From positions 1 to 43,774 of the forward strand of contig JAKFUS010000054.1 in NCBI GenBank assembly GCA_021732605.1: 43,774 nucleotides of DNA, in the 5' to 3' direction. The translations under genes were made by a program, and so were the position numbers. Origin of the DNA: Betaproteobacteria bacterium (GTDB lineage Bacteria; Pseudomonadota; Gammaproteobacteria; Burkholderiales; SG8-41). Positions 17,406 through 25,857 of this stretch are shown here, one piece after another. Under the pieces are notes generated by a model. It was given only the letters and a program-made list of their open reading frames with translations. It was not told where the DNA came from and ran no database searches. Each line of letters opens with the position of its first letter. Position 1 is the first letter of the stretch.

Positions 17406-18131
17406 ATGTTTGAACGCATCCAGGAAGAAATTGCCGTTGTTTTTGAGCGCGACCCCGCGGCGCGCAGCACCTGGGAAGTGGTGACCTGTTACCCGGGTTT
17501 TCATGCCTTGCTGGCGCATCGTTTGTCGCACGGCCTGTGGACGCACGGCTTCAAATGGCTGGGACGCTGGATTGCGCATGGCGCTCGCTGGCTCACCGGT
17601 ATCGAAATCCATCCCGGTGCCACCATCGGCCGGCGTTTTTTCATCGATCACGGCATGGGCGTGGTGATTGGCGAAACCGCCGAGATCGGGGACGACTGCA
17701 CGCTGTACCACGGTGTTACGCTGGGCGGCACCACCTGGAGCAAGGGCAAGCGCCATCCGACGCTGAAAAACGGCGTGGTGATCGGTGCCGGTGCCAAAGT
17801 CCTCGGTCCGATCACCATCGGCGAAAACGCCAAAATCGGTTCGAATGCGGTAGTGGTGAAGGACGTGCCGGACGGTGCGACGGCCATCGGCATACCAGCG
17901 CGCCTGGTGGAAAGCAGCCAGGAAACCGATGGCCGTTTTGCCGCGTATGCCGTGGCGCGTGATGCCAATGATCCGGTGGCCAAGGCCATGCATGCCTTGA
18001 TCGACCACAGTGTTGATACCGACAAACGCATCGCGCAGATCCTCGCCGAGTTGAAGCGCCTCGGCTTGCAGGTCGAGTGTGCGGAGACTGAAAGCTTCGA
18101 TGCCGGGAAGCTGAACCGGATTGTTGATTGA
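17406..18131 (+). CDS. cysE: Serine O-acetyltransferase CysE (EpsC-like)
   Basis: A 241-residue enzyme that converts L-serine and acetyl-CoA to O-acetylserine, the cysteine precursor. The N-terminal helical region (about 1-60) leads to the left-handed beta-helix with hexapeptide repeats ([47 protein letters not shown]). The active-site segment [12 protein letters not shown] and the loop [15 protein letters not shown] are present. It is shorter than E. coli CysE (273), like EpsC-type enzymes. Its position directly before the IscR-SUF operon supplies the sulfur donor for the desulfurases encoded downstream. The stop codon lies inside a candidate IscR site for the iscR promoter. Confidence 0.96.
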   Translation: MFERIQEEIAVVFERDPAARSTWEVVTCYPGFHALLAHRLSHGLWTHGFKWLGRWIAHGARWLTGIEIHPGATIGRRFFIDHGMGVVIGETAEIGDDCTLYHGVTLGGTTWSKGKRHPTLKNGVVIGAGAKVLGPITIGENAKIGSNAVVVKDVPDGATAIGIPARLVESSQETDGRFAAYAVARDANDPVAKAMHALIDHSVDTDKRIAQILAELKRLGLQVECAETESFDAGKLNRIVD

Positions 18132-18144
18132 ATTACTCGGGTAA
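18120..18144 (+). promoter_or_regulatory. Candidate IscR type-1 site A at the iscR promoter
   Basis: A 25-bp stretch beginning ATTGTTGATT and ending TACTCGGGTAA. It matches about 21 of 25 positions of the IscR type-1 consensus, overlaps the cysE stop codon, and covers the -35 of the candidate iscR promoter. A second site follows 28 bp downstream, giving the tandem arrangement known for autorepression of E. coli iscR. Confidence 0.62.
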
Positions 18145-18152
18145 GGTATACT
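18124..18152 (+). promoter_or_regulatory. Candidate sigma70 promoter of the iscR-suf operon
   Basis: TTGATT at 18124-18129 and TATACT at 18147-18152 are separated by exactly 17 bp. Transcription would start near 18159, giving a leader of about 105 nt before iscR. Both hexamers overlap candidate IscR sites, which explains how holo-IscR could repress it. This is the best-formed promoter I found in the window. Confidence 0.65.
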
Positions 18153-18172
18153 TGAGTAACTTTAGAGGGTAT
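18148..18172 (+). promoter_or_regulatory. Candidate IscR type-1 site B at the iscR promoter
   Basis: A 25-bp stretch beginning ATACTTGAG and ending GAGGGTAT. It matches about 19 of 25 consensus positions; the left half-site is strong and the right half weak. It covers the -10 and the expected start of transcription. Together with site A it makes a tandem operator. Confidence 0.5.
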
Positions 18173-18217
18173 TGGGTTGTGGGTTTTGCGGGTTATTTGC
18201 TGATTATAAGCGTTTTC

Positions 18218-18244
18218 ATATAAATCATTGTTTATAAATGATTT
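18218..18244. promoter_or_regulatory. AT-rich palindromic element in the iscR leader
   Basis: Positions 18218-18237 match the cysE palindrome (17311-17330) at 17 of 20 bases. The overlapping segment 18222-18244 is itself a perfect inverted repeat: AAATCATT and AATGATTT around a 7-nt spacer. It lies 19 bp before the iscR ATG. It could be a second operator shared with cysE or a leader hairpin close to the ribosome-binding site (AGAGG at 18253-18257). Confidence 0.55.
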
Positions 18245-18263
18245 TTTAGCTTAGAGGTGCGAC

Positions 18264-18740
18264 ATGAGACTGACGACCAAAGGCCGTTTTGCAGTAACCG
18301 CAATAGTGGATCTGGGCTTGCGCCATGGCAGTGGCCCGGTCACGCTGGCAGAAATCAGCGGCCGGCAGAAAATTTCGCTGTCGTACCTGGAGCAGCTCTT
18401 TGGCAAGCTGCGCCGGCGCGGCATTGTCGATTCGGTGCGCGGTCCCGGCGGCGGTTATTGCCTCGCCCGTGACATGGCGCAACTGACCGTCGCCGAAATC
18501 ATCCTCGCGGTGGATGAGCCGATTGATGCCACGCAATGCGCTGGCAAGGAAAACTGCAAGGACGAAGAAAAATGCCTGACTCACGATCTGTGGGCCACGT
18601 TGAACGAGCGCATTTTTGATTACCTCGGTTCGGTCACGCTGCGGCACCTGGTGGAAAACCAGCGCGCCAAGGAAGCCGGCGTTGCGCCGATGCATGACAT
18701 GCGCGTGGTGACGCGCAAGCGCGATCCGGCCACGGTCTGA
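18264..18740 (+). CDS. iscR: Fe-S-sensing transcriptional regulator IscR (Rrf2 family)
   Basis: A 158-residue winged-helix regulator. The N-terminus MRLTTKGRFAVTAIVDL and the wing segment VRGPGGGYCLAR (58-69) are typical. The [2Fe-2S] ligands are C92, C98, C104 and H107 (QCAGKENC..KCLTH), at the same numbers as in E. coli IscR. Holo-IscR represses type-1 promoters and apo-IscR acts at type-2 sites, so the operon should rise under Fe-S demand. A shortened wing helix and a C-terminal tail rich in basic residues follow. It is the first gene of the operon; the desulfurase start follows 28 bp after its stop. Confidence 0.96.
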   Translation: MRLTTKGRFAVTAIVDLGLRHGSGPVTLAEISGRQKISLSYLEQLFGKLRRRGIVDSVRGPGGGYCLARDMAQLTVAEIILAVDEPIDATQCAGKENCKDEEKCLTHDLWATLNERIFDYLGSVTLRHLVENQRAKEAGVAPMHDMRVVTRKRDPATV

Positions 18741-18768
18741 CCGGATACGGATACTGCGAGACTCCGCT

Positions 18769-19914
18769 TTGGACCCTATTTACTTCGACCATAACGCCAC
18801 CACGCCGCTCAATGAGCTTGTGCTGGCCGCCATGCTGCCTTTTCTGAAGGATCAGCATGGCAATGCGTCGAGCCGCCATGAATTCGGCACGGTCGCGCGT
18901 AAGGCCGTGGATGACGCGCGCGAACAGGTCGCGGCGCTGGTGGGCGTGCAGCCGGTGCAGGTGGTATTTACCGGGGGCGGTACTGAAGCGAACAATTTGT
19001 TGATCAAGGGCGCCGCCGGCTATCTGAAACCGGCGCAGGTTGCGGTCAGTGCGATTGAACATCCCTGTGTAGCGAAGCCGGCACAGGAACTGGTTCGTCA
19101 GGGCTGGACGCTGCGCAAGCTGGCAGTCACGCGTCAGGGCACGATTGATCTCGCGGATGTCGATGCCGCGCTGGCGACGAATACCGGCATTGTTTCGGTG
19201 ATGCTGGCGAATAACGAAACCGGCGTGATCCAGGACGTCGCCGCGGTGGGCGAACGTGCGCGGCGCGCGAAGGCGGTCATGCACACCGATGCAGTGCAGG
19301 CGCTGGGCAAGATCGCGGTGGACTTCAATGCGCTGAATGTCAGCGCGATGACGCTGTCGGCGCACAAGATTTACGGACCCAAGGGCGTCGGGGCATTGGT
19401 TGTCGATAAGCGGCTGGAGTTGCGGCCGCTGCTGTCCGGCGGCGGGCACGAACGCGGAATGCGTTCCGGCACTGAGAACGTGCCGGCCATCGTCGGTTTT
19501 GGCGCGGCCTGTGAGCTGGCTGCTGCGCGCATGAGTGATTTGGGCAAACAAGTACAGATTCTGCGCGGGCAACTGGAGCACGGCCTGACTGGCATGGGCG
19601 CGACGATCTTCGGAGCAGCTGCAGTCCGTGTGCCGAACACCAGTTATTTCGCGCTGCAGGGTATCGACGGCGAAGCGCTGGTGATCGAGCTCGACAAGGT
19701 CGGTTATGCAGTGGCGGCGGGTGCGGCCTGCTCCAGCACCAGTTCCGAACCATCGGCCACTTTGCTGGCGATGGGCGTGCCGCCGGCAGTGGCACGTGGC
19801 GCAGTGCGGTTTTCACTGGGTGCCGGCAATACGACGGAACAAGTGGACGGATTTTTGACGGCGCTGGCAGTGGTTGCGCAGCGTCTGCGGCAGATGACTG
19901 CCGTTGCAGTGTAA
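18769..19914 (+). CDS. Cysteine desulfurase of the NifS/IscS class
   Basis: A 381-residue class V aminotransferase-fold enzyme that takes sulfur from cysteine as a persulfide. The N-terminus is MDPIYFDHNATTPLN; K200 in SAHKIYGPKG binds PLP, and C321 in GAACSSTSS is the persulfide cysteine on a long mobile loop, the mark of group I (NifS/IscS) enzymes. The start is a TTG at 18769, chosen because the family begins at this residue and no ATG or GTG fits. It is one of two desulfurases in the operon; the other is SufS at 24018. The N-terminal LNELVLAAMLPFL differs slightly from canonical IscS, so I give no symbol. Confidence 0.93.
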   Translation: MDPIYFDHNATTPLNELVLAAMLPFLKDQHGNASSRHEFGTVARKAVDDAREQVAALVGVQPVQVVFTGGGTEANNLLIKGAAGYLKPAQVAVSAIEHPCVAKPAQELVRQGWTLRKLAVTRQGTIDLADVDAALATNTGIVSVMLANNETGVIQDVAAVGERARRAKAVMHTDAVQALGKIAVDFNALNVSAMTLSAHKIYGPKGVGALVVDKRLELRPLLSGGGHERGMRSGTENVPAIVGFGAACELAAARMSDLGKQVQILRGQLEHGLTGMGATIFGAAAVRVPNTSYFALQGIDGEALVIELDKVGYAVAAGAACSSTSSEPSATLLAMGVPPAVARGAVRFSLGAGNTTEQVDGFLTALAVVAQRLRQMTAVAV

Positions 19915-19959
19915 ATATTGAGCGTTTCATAAATGACAACGCCCAATCCCTCTCCCCGA

Positions 19960-19980
19960 CCCTCTCCCGAGGGGAGAGGG
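19960..19980. repeat. CCCTCTCC-type dispersed palindromic repeat
   Basis: CCCTCTCCC at 19960-19968 pairs with GGGAGAGGG at 19972-19980 around a 3-nt loop, preceded by a partial copy (CCCTCTCCCC near 19948). Repeats of this type are widespread between genes in many proteobacteria. It lies in the 126-bp gap between the desulfurase and HesB genes and could form a stable RNA hairpin inside the operon. Confidence 0.7.
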
Positions 19981-19990
19981 TGAGAATGGC

Positions 19991-20014
19991 CCTGATTCAC
20001 TGTAGTGAATCAGG
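19991..20014. repeat. Perfect 10-bp inverted repeat before the HesB/IscA gene
   Basis: CCTGATTCAC and GTGAATCAGG flank the tetraloop TGTA, giving a perfect 10-bp stem. No T tract follows, so it is not a classical intrinsic terminator. It sits 13 bp before the ribosome-binding AAGGAG (20028-20033) and, with the preceding palindrome, could set mRNA processing or stability within the operon. Confidence 0.65.
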
Positions 20015-20040
20015 GAAAGATTGATCGAAGGAGCAATGAC

Positions 20041-20376
20041 ATGGCGATACTACTGACGGAAAACGCGGCACTGCAGATCAAGAGCCAGCTGGCGAAACGC
20101 GGCAAAGGCCTCGGCCTGCGCGTGGGCGTGAAGAAAAATGGCTGCTCGGGCTGGGCCTATACCTATGACTATGCCGACGCGGTGAAATCGGAAGACCAGG
20201 TCTTCGAAGCGCACGACACCAGGCTGGTGGTGGACGGCGAAAGTCTCGAGGTTCTCGACGGCTCGACGCTGGATTTCGTCAAGGACGGGCTGAAACAGGT
20301 GTTCAAGTTCAGCAATCCCAATGTCGATGCCACTTGCGGCTGCGGTGAGAGCTTCAGCGTGAAAGAGATTCGGTGA
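20041..20376 (+). CDS. HesB/IscA/SufA-family Fe-S carrier
   Basis: A 111-residue A-type carrier that accepts clusters from SufBCD or SufU and passes them to apoproteins. The three conserved cysteines are C35 (KKNGCSGWAY), C99 and C101 (ATCGCGESF). ATG 20041 is chosen over the open frame back to 20005 because it follows AAGGAG at 8-bp spacing and matches the family start. Alternatives within the family are SufA, IscA or ErpA; the operon position favours a SufA-like role. Confidence 0.94.
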   Translation: MAILLTENAALQIKSQLAKRGKGLGLRVGVKKNGCSGWAYTYDYADAVKSEDQVFEAHDTRLVVDGESLEVLDGSTLDFVKDGLKQVFKFSNPNVDATCGCGESFSVKEIR

Positions 20377-20379
20377 TTG

Positions 20380-20445
20380 GTAACTGGTAACTGGTAATTG
20401 GTAGACCGGTGTTAGCAGGCAGCTTTTAACCAATTACCAGTTACC
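20380..20445. repeat. Inverted GGTAACT-family repeat between hesB and sufB
   Basis: GGTAACTGGTAATTGGT at 20386-20402 is perfectly complementary to 20429-20445, a 17-bp stem with a 26-nt loop. Extra copies of the same heptamer-like unit extend on both sides (to about 20375 and 20460). The same unit forms a tandem array at 27894-27970 and inverted copies at 28064-28097. It fills most of the 101-bp gap before sufB. Confidence 0.75.
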
Positions 20446-20477
20446 AATCACCAATTACCGCTTTAACGGAATATGAA

Positions 20478-21911
20478 ATGAGCACAGTTCTCGACAATCT
20501 AGTCAGCCAGCCCTACAAGCACGGTTTCGTCACGGACATCGAGTCCGAGTCGGCGCCCAAGGGTTTGAGCGAAGACACCATCCGCATGATTTCGGAGAAA
20601 AAGAACGAGCCGGAATGGCTGCTGGAATTCCGCCTGCAGGCCTATCGTCACTGGCTGACGATGACCGAGCCGCAGTGGCCTAACGTGCATTACCCGAAGA
20701 TCGACTTTCAGGCGATCAGCTATTACGCCGCGCCCAAGCCCAAGCTGAAGAAAAGCATGGACGAGGTTGATCCGGAACTGCTGCGGACGTTCGAGAAACT
20801 TGGTGTGCCGATGCACGAACGCGCTGCACTGGCGGGTGTGGCGGTGGACGTCATTTTCGACTCGGTGTCGGTGACCACCACCTACAAGGAAAAACTCGCC
20901 GAAGTCGGCATCATTTTCGGTTCGATTTCCGATGCGGTGCGCGAACATCCGGAACTGGTGCGCAAATACATGGGTTCGGTGGTGCCGGTCGGCGACAACT
21001 ACTACGCGGCGCTGAATTCTGCGGTGTTCACCGATGGTTCGTTCTGCTTTATCCCCAAGGGCGTCAAATGCCCGATGGAGCTGTCGACCTATTTCCGCAT
21101 TAATACCCAGGACTCGGGGCAGTTCGAGCGCACGCTGATCATCGCCGAAGAGGGCGCGCAGGTGTCGTACCTCGAAGGTTGCACTGCGCCGAAGTTCGAC
21201 ACCAACCAGTTGCACGCGGCCGTGGTCGAACTGGTGGCGCTGGACGATGCCGATATTAAATACTCGACGGTGCAGAACTGGTACGCGGGTGACGAGAACG
21301 GCGTCGGCGGCATCTACAACTTCGTCACCAAGCGCGGCCTGTGCAAGGGCCGCAATTCGAAGATTTCCTGGACCCAGGTCGAAACCGGTTCGGCGATTAC
21401 CTGGAAATACCCGTCCTGCGTGTTGCTCGGCGACAACTCGATCGGCGAGTTCTACTCGGTGGCGCTCACCAACCACAAGCAGCAGGCCGATACCGGCACC
21501 AAGATGATCCACATCGGCAAAAACACCAAAAGCACGATCATCAGCAAGGGTATTTCCGCCGGGCATTCCAATAACAGTTACCGCGGGCTGGTAAAAATCG
21601 GACCGCGGGCCGAGGGTGCGCGCAATTTCTCGCAGTGCGATTCGATGCTGATCGGCACGCAATGCGGCGCCAACACCTTCCCCTATATCCAGGTCAACAA
21701 TCCGACGGCTAAGGTCGAGCACGAAGCGACTACGTCAAAAATCGGCGAAGACCAGCTGTTTTATTTCCAGAGCCGCGGCATCCCCACCGAAGAAGCGGTG
21801 TCGATGATCATCAACGGTTTCTGCAAAGATGTTTTCCAGCAACTGCCGATGGAGTTCGCCGTCGAGGCGACCAAACTCCTCGGCCTGAAACTTGAAGGTA
21901 GTGTCGGATGA
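20478..21911 (+). CDS. sufB: Fe-S scaffold subunit SufB
   Basis: A 477-residue SufB, the main scaffold of the SufBCD complex. Typical segments are SYYAAPKPK near residue 77, [19 protein letters not shown], the beta-helix core, and the C-terminal NFSQCDSML Cys with [10 protein letters not shown] and [12 protein letters not shown]. These residues correspond to the Cys and the Glu/His region proposed to assemble the cluster at the SufB-SufD interface. The stop overlaps the sufC ATG by 4 bp. An intergenic inverted repeat precedes it. Confidence 0.98.
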   Translation: MSTVLDNLVSQPYKHGFVTDIESESAPKGLSEDTIRMISEKKNEPEWLLEFRLQAYRHWLTMTEPQWPNVHYPKIDFQAISYYAAPKPKLKKSMDEVDPELLRTFEKLGVPMHERAALAGVAVDVIFDSVSVTTTYKEKLAEVGIIFGSISDAVREHPELVRKYMGSVVPVGDNYYAALNSAVFTDGSFCFIPKGVKCPMELSTYFRINTQDSGQFERTLIIAEEGAQVSYLEGCTAPKFDTNQLHAAVVELVALDDADIKYSTVQNWYAGDENGVGGIYNFVTKRGLCKGRNSKISWTQVETGSAITWKYPSCVLLGDNSIGEFYSVALTNHKQQADTGTKMIHIGKNTKSTIISKGISAGHSNNSYRGLVKIGPRAEGARNFSQCDSMLIGTQCGANTFPYIQVNNPTAKVEHEATTSKIGEDQLFYFQSRGIPTEEAVSMIINGFCKDVFQQLPMEFAVEATKLLGLKLEGSVG

Positions 21912-22702
21912 TTCAGCCCAAAGCCAAAACCCTGCTTGAAGTACGCAACCTCACCGCCGCCGTGGCGGGCGTGGAGATATTGAAAGGCATCAACCTGACG
22001 GTGCGCGCCGGTGAAGTGCACGCCATCATGGGGCCCAACGGCTCCGGTAAAAGCACCTTCGCCAAGGTGCTCGCCGGCCATCCGGCCTACACCGTCAAGG
22101 GTGGCGAAGTGCTGTTCCAGGGCAAGGATCTGTTTGCACTGGCCTCGGACGAGCGCGCCCGCGCAGGCATTTTCTTGGGCTTCCAATACCCGGTGGAAAT
22201 TCCCGGCGTCACCAACAGCGCCTTCCTGCGCCTCGCCTACAACACCGTGCAGAGTGGTCGTGGCAAGGACGAGCTTGATCCGCTGGAGTTCGACGATCTG
22301 GTGCGCGAAAAAATGAAACTGCTGGAAATGAGCCCGGAGTTTTTGAGCCGTAGCATCAACGACGGATTTTCCGGTGGCGAGAAAAAGCGCAATGAAATTC
22401 TGCAAATGGCTTTGCTTGAGCCGGTACTGGCCTTGCTCGACGAGACTGACTCGGGTCTGGATATTGACGCACTGCGTGTGGTCGCCGGTGGCGTCAATCA
22501 ACTGCTGACGCCCGACAATGCCTGCGTGCTGGTGACGCATTACCAGCGCCTGCTCAATTACATTACCCCGGATTATGTGCACGTGATGTCAGCCGGCCGC
22601 ATCATCAAATCCGGCGATAAGTCACTGGCGCTGGAGCTCGAAGAGCGCGGTTACGACTGGCTGCTCGACGGGAAAGAAGCGGCCAAAAAGGCGGCAGCGT
22701 GA
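21908..22702 (+). CDS. sufC: SufBCD complex ATPase SufC
   Basis: A 264-residue ABC-type ATPase, cytoplasmic and without membrane domains. Walker A GPNGSGKS is at 42-49, the signature FSGGEKK at 154-160, Walker B LALLDE at 174-179, with DSGLDID following as usual for SufC. SufC dimerises on ATP binding and opens the SufB-SufD interface. The ATG overlaps the sufB stop and its stop overlaps the sufD GTG by 4 bp, giving strict translational coupling across sufBCD. Confidence 0.98.
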   Translation: MIQPKAKTLLEVRNLTAAVAGVEILKGINLTVRAGEVHAIMGPNGSGKSTFAKVLAGHPAYTVKGGEVLFQGKDLFALASDERARAGIFLGFQYPVEIPGVTNSAFLRLAYNTVQSGRGKDELDPLEFDDLVREKMKLLEMSPEFLSRSINDGFSGGEKKRNEILQMALLEPVLALLDETDSGLDIDALRVVAGGVNQLLTPDNACVLVTHYQRLLNYITPDYVHVMSAGRIIKSGDKSLALELEERGYDWLLDGKEAAKKAAA

Positions 22703-24021
22703 CCGTTACAGCCGCATCTCATCCCGCTTCTAATGCCTACGTGGCCTCGCTCTTGGCCGGCAGTACTGCCGTGCCGAAAAGTCCGGCAGCATGGCTGGAC
22801 GCGCGCCGCGCTGCTGCGCTGGAGCGCGCCAATGCACTGGCCGTGCCGACCACGCGTGACGAGGAGTGGCGCTTCACCGATCTGACGCCGCTGACCAAAC
22901 TGACGTTCCAACCGGTGACGACAGCGACAGCCGTATCCGCCACTGACATCGCGGCTTATGCGGTGGCCGAGGCCGCGGTGCGGCTGGTATTCGTCGACGG
23001 GATTTATGCGCCGGCGCTGTCTCAGCGCAGTGCGCTGCCTGCGGGCATTACGGTAGAGCTTCTGGCTGATGCGTTGAAAAGCCATGGCGCCTTGATCGAG
23101 CCGCATCTGACACAGCTGGTGAAGAACGAGAATGATCTGTTCGCGTCGCTGAACACTGCATTCCTGCAGCACGGCGTATTCATCCATGCCGCGAAGAATG
23201 CAGCACTGAAAGCACCGATCCATTTGCTGTTTGTCGCGACCCGCAAGGGCGCTGCGGCCTACCCGCGCTGCCTGATCGTCGCTGACATGGGCGGTGAGTG
23301 CTGTGTGATCGAGGATTACGTGGCGCTGGGCGGCGAAGCCTATCTGACCAATGCCGTGACCGAAGTTGCGGTCGCGCCGAATGCCTCGGTGCGCCATATC
23401 AAGCTGCAGCGCGAAAGTGACCAGGCTTTTCATATCGGCAGCTGCGCGGTGACGCTGGCAAAAGATGCCCGTTATCTGGCGCATGCCGTGACTTTCGGCG
23501 CACGTTTATCGCGCAACAATCTGACGGTGACCCAGCAGGGCGAGGGCGCGCATGCGCAGATCGACGGCATTGCGCTGATCGGTGGTCGCCAACTGGCCGA
23601 TACGCATACGCTGATGGACCATACCCAACCCCACGGCACCTGCGAGCAGTCGCACAAGACCATTGTCGGCGGCGCGGGACATGCGGTGTTCAACGGCAAG
23701 GTGTTCGTTCGCCAGGGCGCACAACAGACCGATTCTTCGCAGCAAAGCCGCAACCTGCTGCTGTCGGACAAGGCGCATGTCGACACCAAGCCGCAGCTGG
23801 AAATTTTTGCCGATGACGTCAAATGCGCGCACGGCGCGACCGTCGGCCAGCTCGATGCCGATCATCTGTTCTACCTGAAAAGCCGCGGCCTGCCGGAAGC
23901 GCAGGCGCGCAATCTGCTGACTTATGCGTTTGGCGCCGAGATCATCGACCGCATTCCGGTGCCGTCGCTGGTGGCGCAGTTGGAGAAGAGCGTCATGGCC
24001 CGCACCGAGATTGCCTCATGA
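22699..24021 (+). CDS. sufD: Fe-S assembly subunit SufD
   Basis: A 440-residue SufB paralogue that forms the SufBCD complex and helps iron acquisition. [11 protein letters not shown] in the N-terminal region and [12 protein letters not shown] near residue 377 are characteristic; the latter contains the conserved His at the SufB interface. The start is a GTG overlapping the sufC stop (GTGA), and the stop overlaps the sufS ATG (ATGA). Identity to SufB is low, as usual for SufD. Confidence 0.96.
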   Translation: MTVTAASHPASNAYVASLLAGSTAVPKSPAAWLDARRAAALERANALAVPTTRDEEWRFTDLTPLTKLTFQPVTTATAVSATDIAAYAVAEAAVRLVFVDGIYAPALSQRSALPAGITVELLADALKSHGALIEPHLTQLVKNENDLFASLNTAFLQHGVFIHAAKNAALKAPIHLLFVATRKGAAAYPRCLIVADMGGECCVIEDYVALGGEAYLTNAVTEVAVAPNASVRHIKLQRESDQAFHIGSCAVTLAKDARYLAHAVTFGARLSRNNLTVTQQGEGAHAQIDGIALIGGRQLADTHTLMDHTQPHGTCEQSHKTIVGGAGHAVFNGKVFVRQGAQQTDSSQQSRNLLLSDKAHVDTKPQLEIFADDVKCAHGATVGQLDADHLFYLKSRGLPEAQARNLLTYAFGAEIIDRIPVPSLVAQLEKSVMARTEIAS

Positions 24022-25274
24022 GCAGCCACGGCAAACTGGCGACCACGCCGGCCGCAGCGCTGGACATTGAACGTCTGCGCCGTGATTTCCCTATCCTCGA
24101 TCTGAAGGTCAATGGTAAGCCATTGATTTTCTTGGACAATGCGGCATCGAGCCAGATGCCGCGTCAGGTCATGGAGCGTTGGGTGAAGTACCGCTCGGAG
24201 CAGCACGCCAACATCCATCGAGCGGTGCATTACCTGTCGGAGACCGCGACTGCCGAATACGAGAAGGCGCGGCACAAGGTGCAGGCCTTCATCAATGCCG
24301 GCGAATTGCGCGAGTGCATCTTCACCAGCGGCACCACCGACGGCATCAACCTGGTGGCGCATGGTTACGGCCGCAAGTTTTTTGCCGCCGGCGATGAAAT
24401 CATCCTGACCACGCTGGAGCATCACTCCAACATCGTTCCCTGGCAGATGGTTGCCGAAGAGAAGGGTGCAGTCATTCGTGTGGCACCCATCAACGACCGT
24501 GGTGAAATGCTGGTCGACGAATACCGCAAGTTGTTCAATGCGAAAACCAAATTTGTCGCGATGACCCATGTCTCGAATGCGCTGGGCACGATCACTCCCG
24601 TCAAGGAAATGATCGCCATCGCCCATGAGCACGGCGTGCCGGTGCTGGTCGATGGTGCGCAGGCGGCGCCGCATCTGAAAGTCGATGTGCAGGATCTCGA
24701 CTGCGATTTTTATGTGTTCTCCAGCCACAAGCTGTGCGGACCGACCGGCGTCGGCGTGCTGTACGGCAAGGCAGCGCTGCTGGAAAAAATGCAGCCCTTC
24801 AAAGGCGGCGGCGACATGATTCTGTCGGTCACCTTCGAAAAAACCACCTACGCGCCGATCCCCGCCAAGTTCGAGGCCGGCACGCCGCCCATCGGCGAAG
24901 CGATCACGCTGGGCGCCGCCATCGATTATCTGTCGGCCATCGGTATCGAGCGCATCGCGGCGCATGAAACCGATTTGCTTGATTACGCCACGGACCAGCT
25001 GAACCGCATGCCGGGCATACGCCTGATCGGCACTGCTGAGAAAAAAGCCGCGGTGCTGTCGTTCGCGGTGGAGGGTGTGCATCCGCATGACGTTGGTTCG
25101 CTGCTCAATGACGACGGTGTGGCGATCCGCACGGGGCACCACTGCGCACAGCCGGTGATGCAGCGCTTCAAGGTGCCGGCGACCTGCCGCGCGTCCTTTG
25201 CTTTTTACAACACCATGGCCGAAGTCGATGCACTGGCTGCTTCGATCGCCCGGGTGCAGAAACTGTTCGCATGA
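24018..25274 (+). CDS. sufS: Cysteine desulfurase SufS
   Basis: A 418-residue group II desulfurase. It begins DIERLRRDFPILDLKVNGKP, with LDNAASSQMP near residue 40; PLP lysine K238 lies in SSHKLCGPTG and the persulfide cysteine C376 in RTGHHCAQP. The frame is open further upstream but that region is sufD; ATG 24018 overlaps the sufD stop. SufS hands sulfur to a partner (SufE or SufU); here sufU follows and no sufE is present. Confidence 0.97.
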   Translation: MSSHGKLATTPAAALDIERLRRDFPILDLKVNGKPLIFLDNAASSQMPRQVMERWVKYRSEQHANIHRAVHYLSETATAEYEKARHKVQAFINAGELRECIFTSGTTDGINLVAHGYGRKFFAAGDEIILTTLEHHSNIVPWQMVAEEKGAVIRVAPINDRGEMLVDEYRKLFNAKTKFVAMTHVSNALGTITPVKEMIAIAHEHGVPVLVDGAQAAPHLKVDVQDLDCDFYVFSSHKLCGPTGVGVLYGKAALLEKMQPFKGGGDMILSVTFEKTTYAPIPAKFEAGTPPIGEAITLGAAIDYLSAIGIERIAAHETDLLDYATDQLNRMPGIRLIGTAEKKAAVLSFAVEGVHPHDVGSLLNDDGVAIRTGHHCAQPVMQRFKVPATCRASFAFYNTMAEVDALAASIARVQKLFA

Positions 25275-25291
25275 AAATCTTTAAAACCTTT

Positions 25292-25366
25292 AGCCACAGA
25301 GGTCACAGAGGACGCAGAGAACGGCAACCCCGGGTTTTCTCTGTGCTCTCTGTGACCTCTGTGGCT
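25292..25366. repeat. CACAGAGG-type inverted repeat between sufS and sufU
   Basis: Two 30-nt arms, 25292-25321 and 25337-25366, are reverse complements at 27 of 30 positions around a 15-nt loop. The core GAGGTCACAGAGG belongs to a repeat family I recall as dispersed in many proteobacterial genomes. It fills most of the 111-bp gap and could form a very stable hairpin that attenuates or processes the downstream sufU-nfu-Rieske mRNA. Confidence 0.8.
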
Positions 25367-25385
25367 GCTTTTAGTCTTTGATCTT

Positions 25386-25829
25386 ATGGACAGCCGCGAG
25401 CTTTATCAGGAGATGATTCTTGAGCACAACAAGAAGCCCCGCAACTGGGGTTTGCTTGCCGATGCCACGCACAAGGCGGAAGGACTGAATCCGCTGTGCG
25501 GCGATCATCTGCATCTGTCGCTGCGTGTCGCCGGTGACACCGTCGAAGCCGTGGGCTTTGAAGGTGAGGCCTGTGCGATCTGCAAGGCCTCGGCATCGAT
25601 GATGACTGCGATCGTTAAAGGCAAGAGCAAGGCTGATGCCGAGCAGATGGTGCAGGAGTTCCGCGACATGACCACCGGCAAGCTGGATCTGGCAGCGCCA
25701 CATCACCTCGGGCGGCTGACGGTGTTTGCGGGGGTGCGCGACCTGCCGACCCGCGTCAAATGCGCAATCCTGCCCTGGCATACGCTGCACGCGGCTTTTT
25801 CCGGTACCGACACCGCTTCCACTGAATAA
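25386..25829 (+). CDS. sufU: SufU/IscU-like scaffold or sulfur-transfer protein
   Basis: A 147-residue protein of the SufU branch. Conserved residues are C38 and D40 (NPLCGD), C63 and C66 (EACAICKAS) and C126 (RVKCAILPW). The insertion before the last Cys (about 95-122) and the absence of the IscU LPPVK chaperone motif mark it as SufU rather than IscU. SufU proteins are zinc-dependent sulfur acceptors of SufS. Cys66 is an extra cysteine where many relatives have Ser. It replaces SufE in this operon. Confidence 0.92.
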   Translation: MDSRELYQEMILEHNKKPRNWGLLADATHKAEGLNPLCGDHLHLSLRVAGDTVEAVGFEGEACAICKASASMMTAIVKGKSKADAEQMVQEFRDMTTGKLDLAAPHHLGRLTVFAGVRDLPTRVKCAILPWHTLHAAFSGTDTASTE

Positions 25830-25857
25830 TCTGTAATCGCATTTCCTAAATTAATTT

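Noticed and set aside
20499-21722. 407-codon - strand frame opposite sufB
   Set aside because: Antisense to a highly conserved SufB; His/Arg-rich with no recognisable fold.
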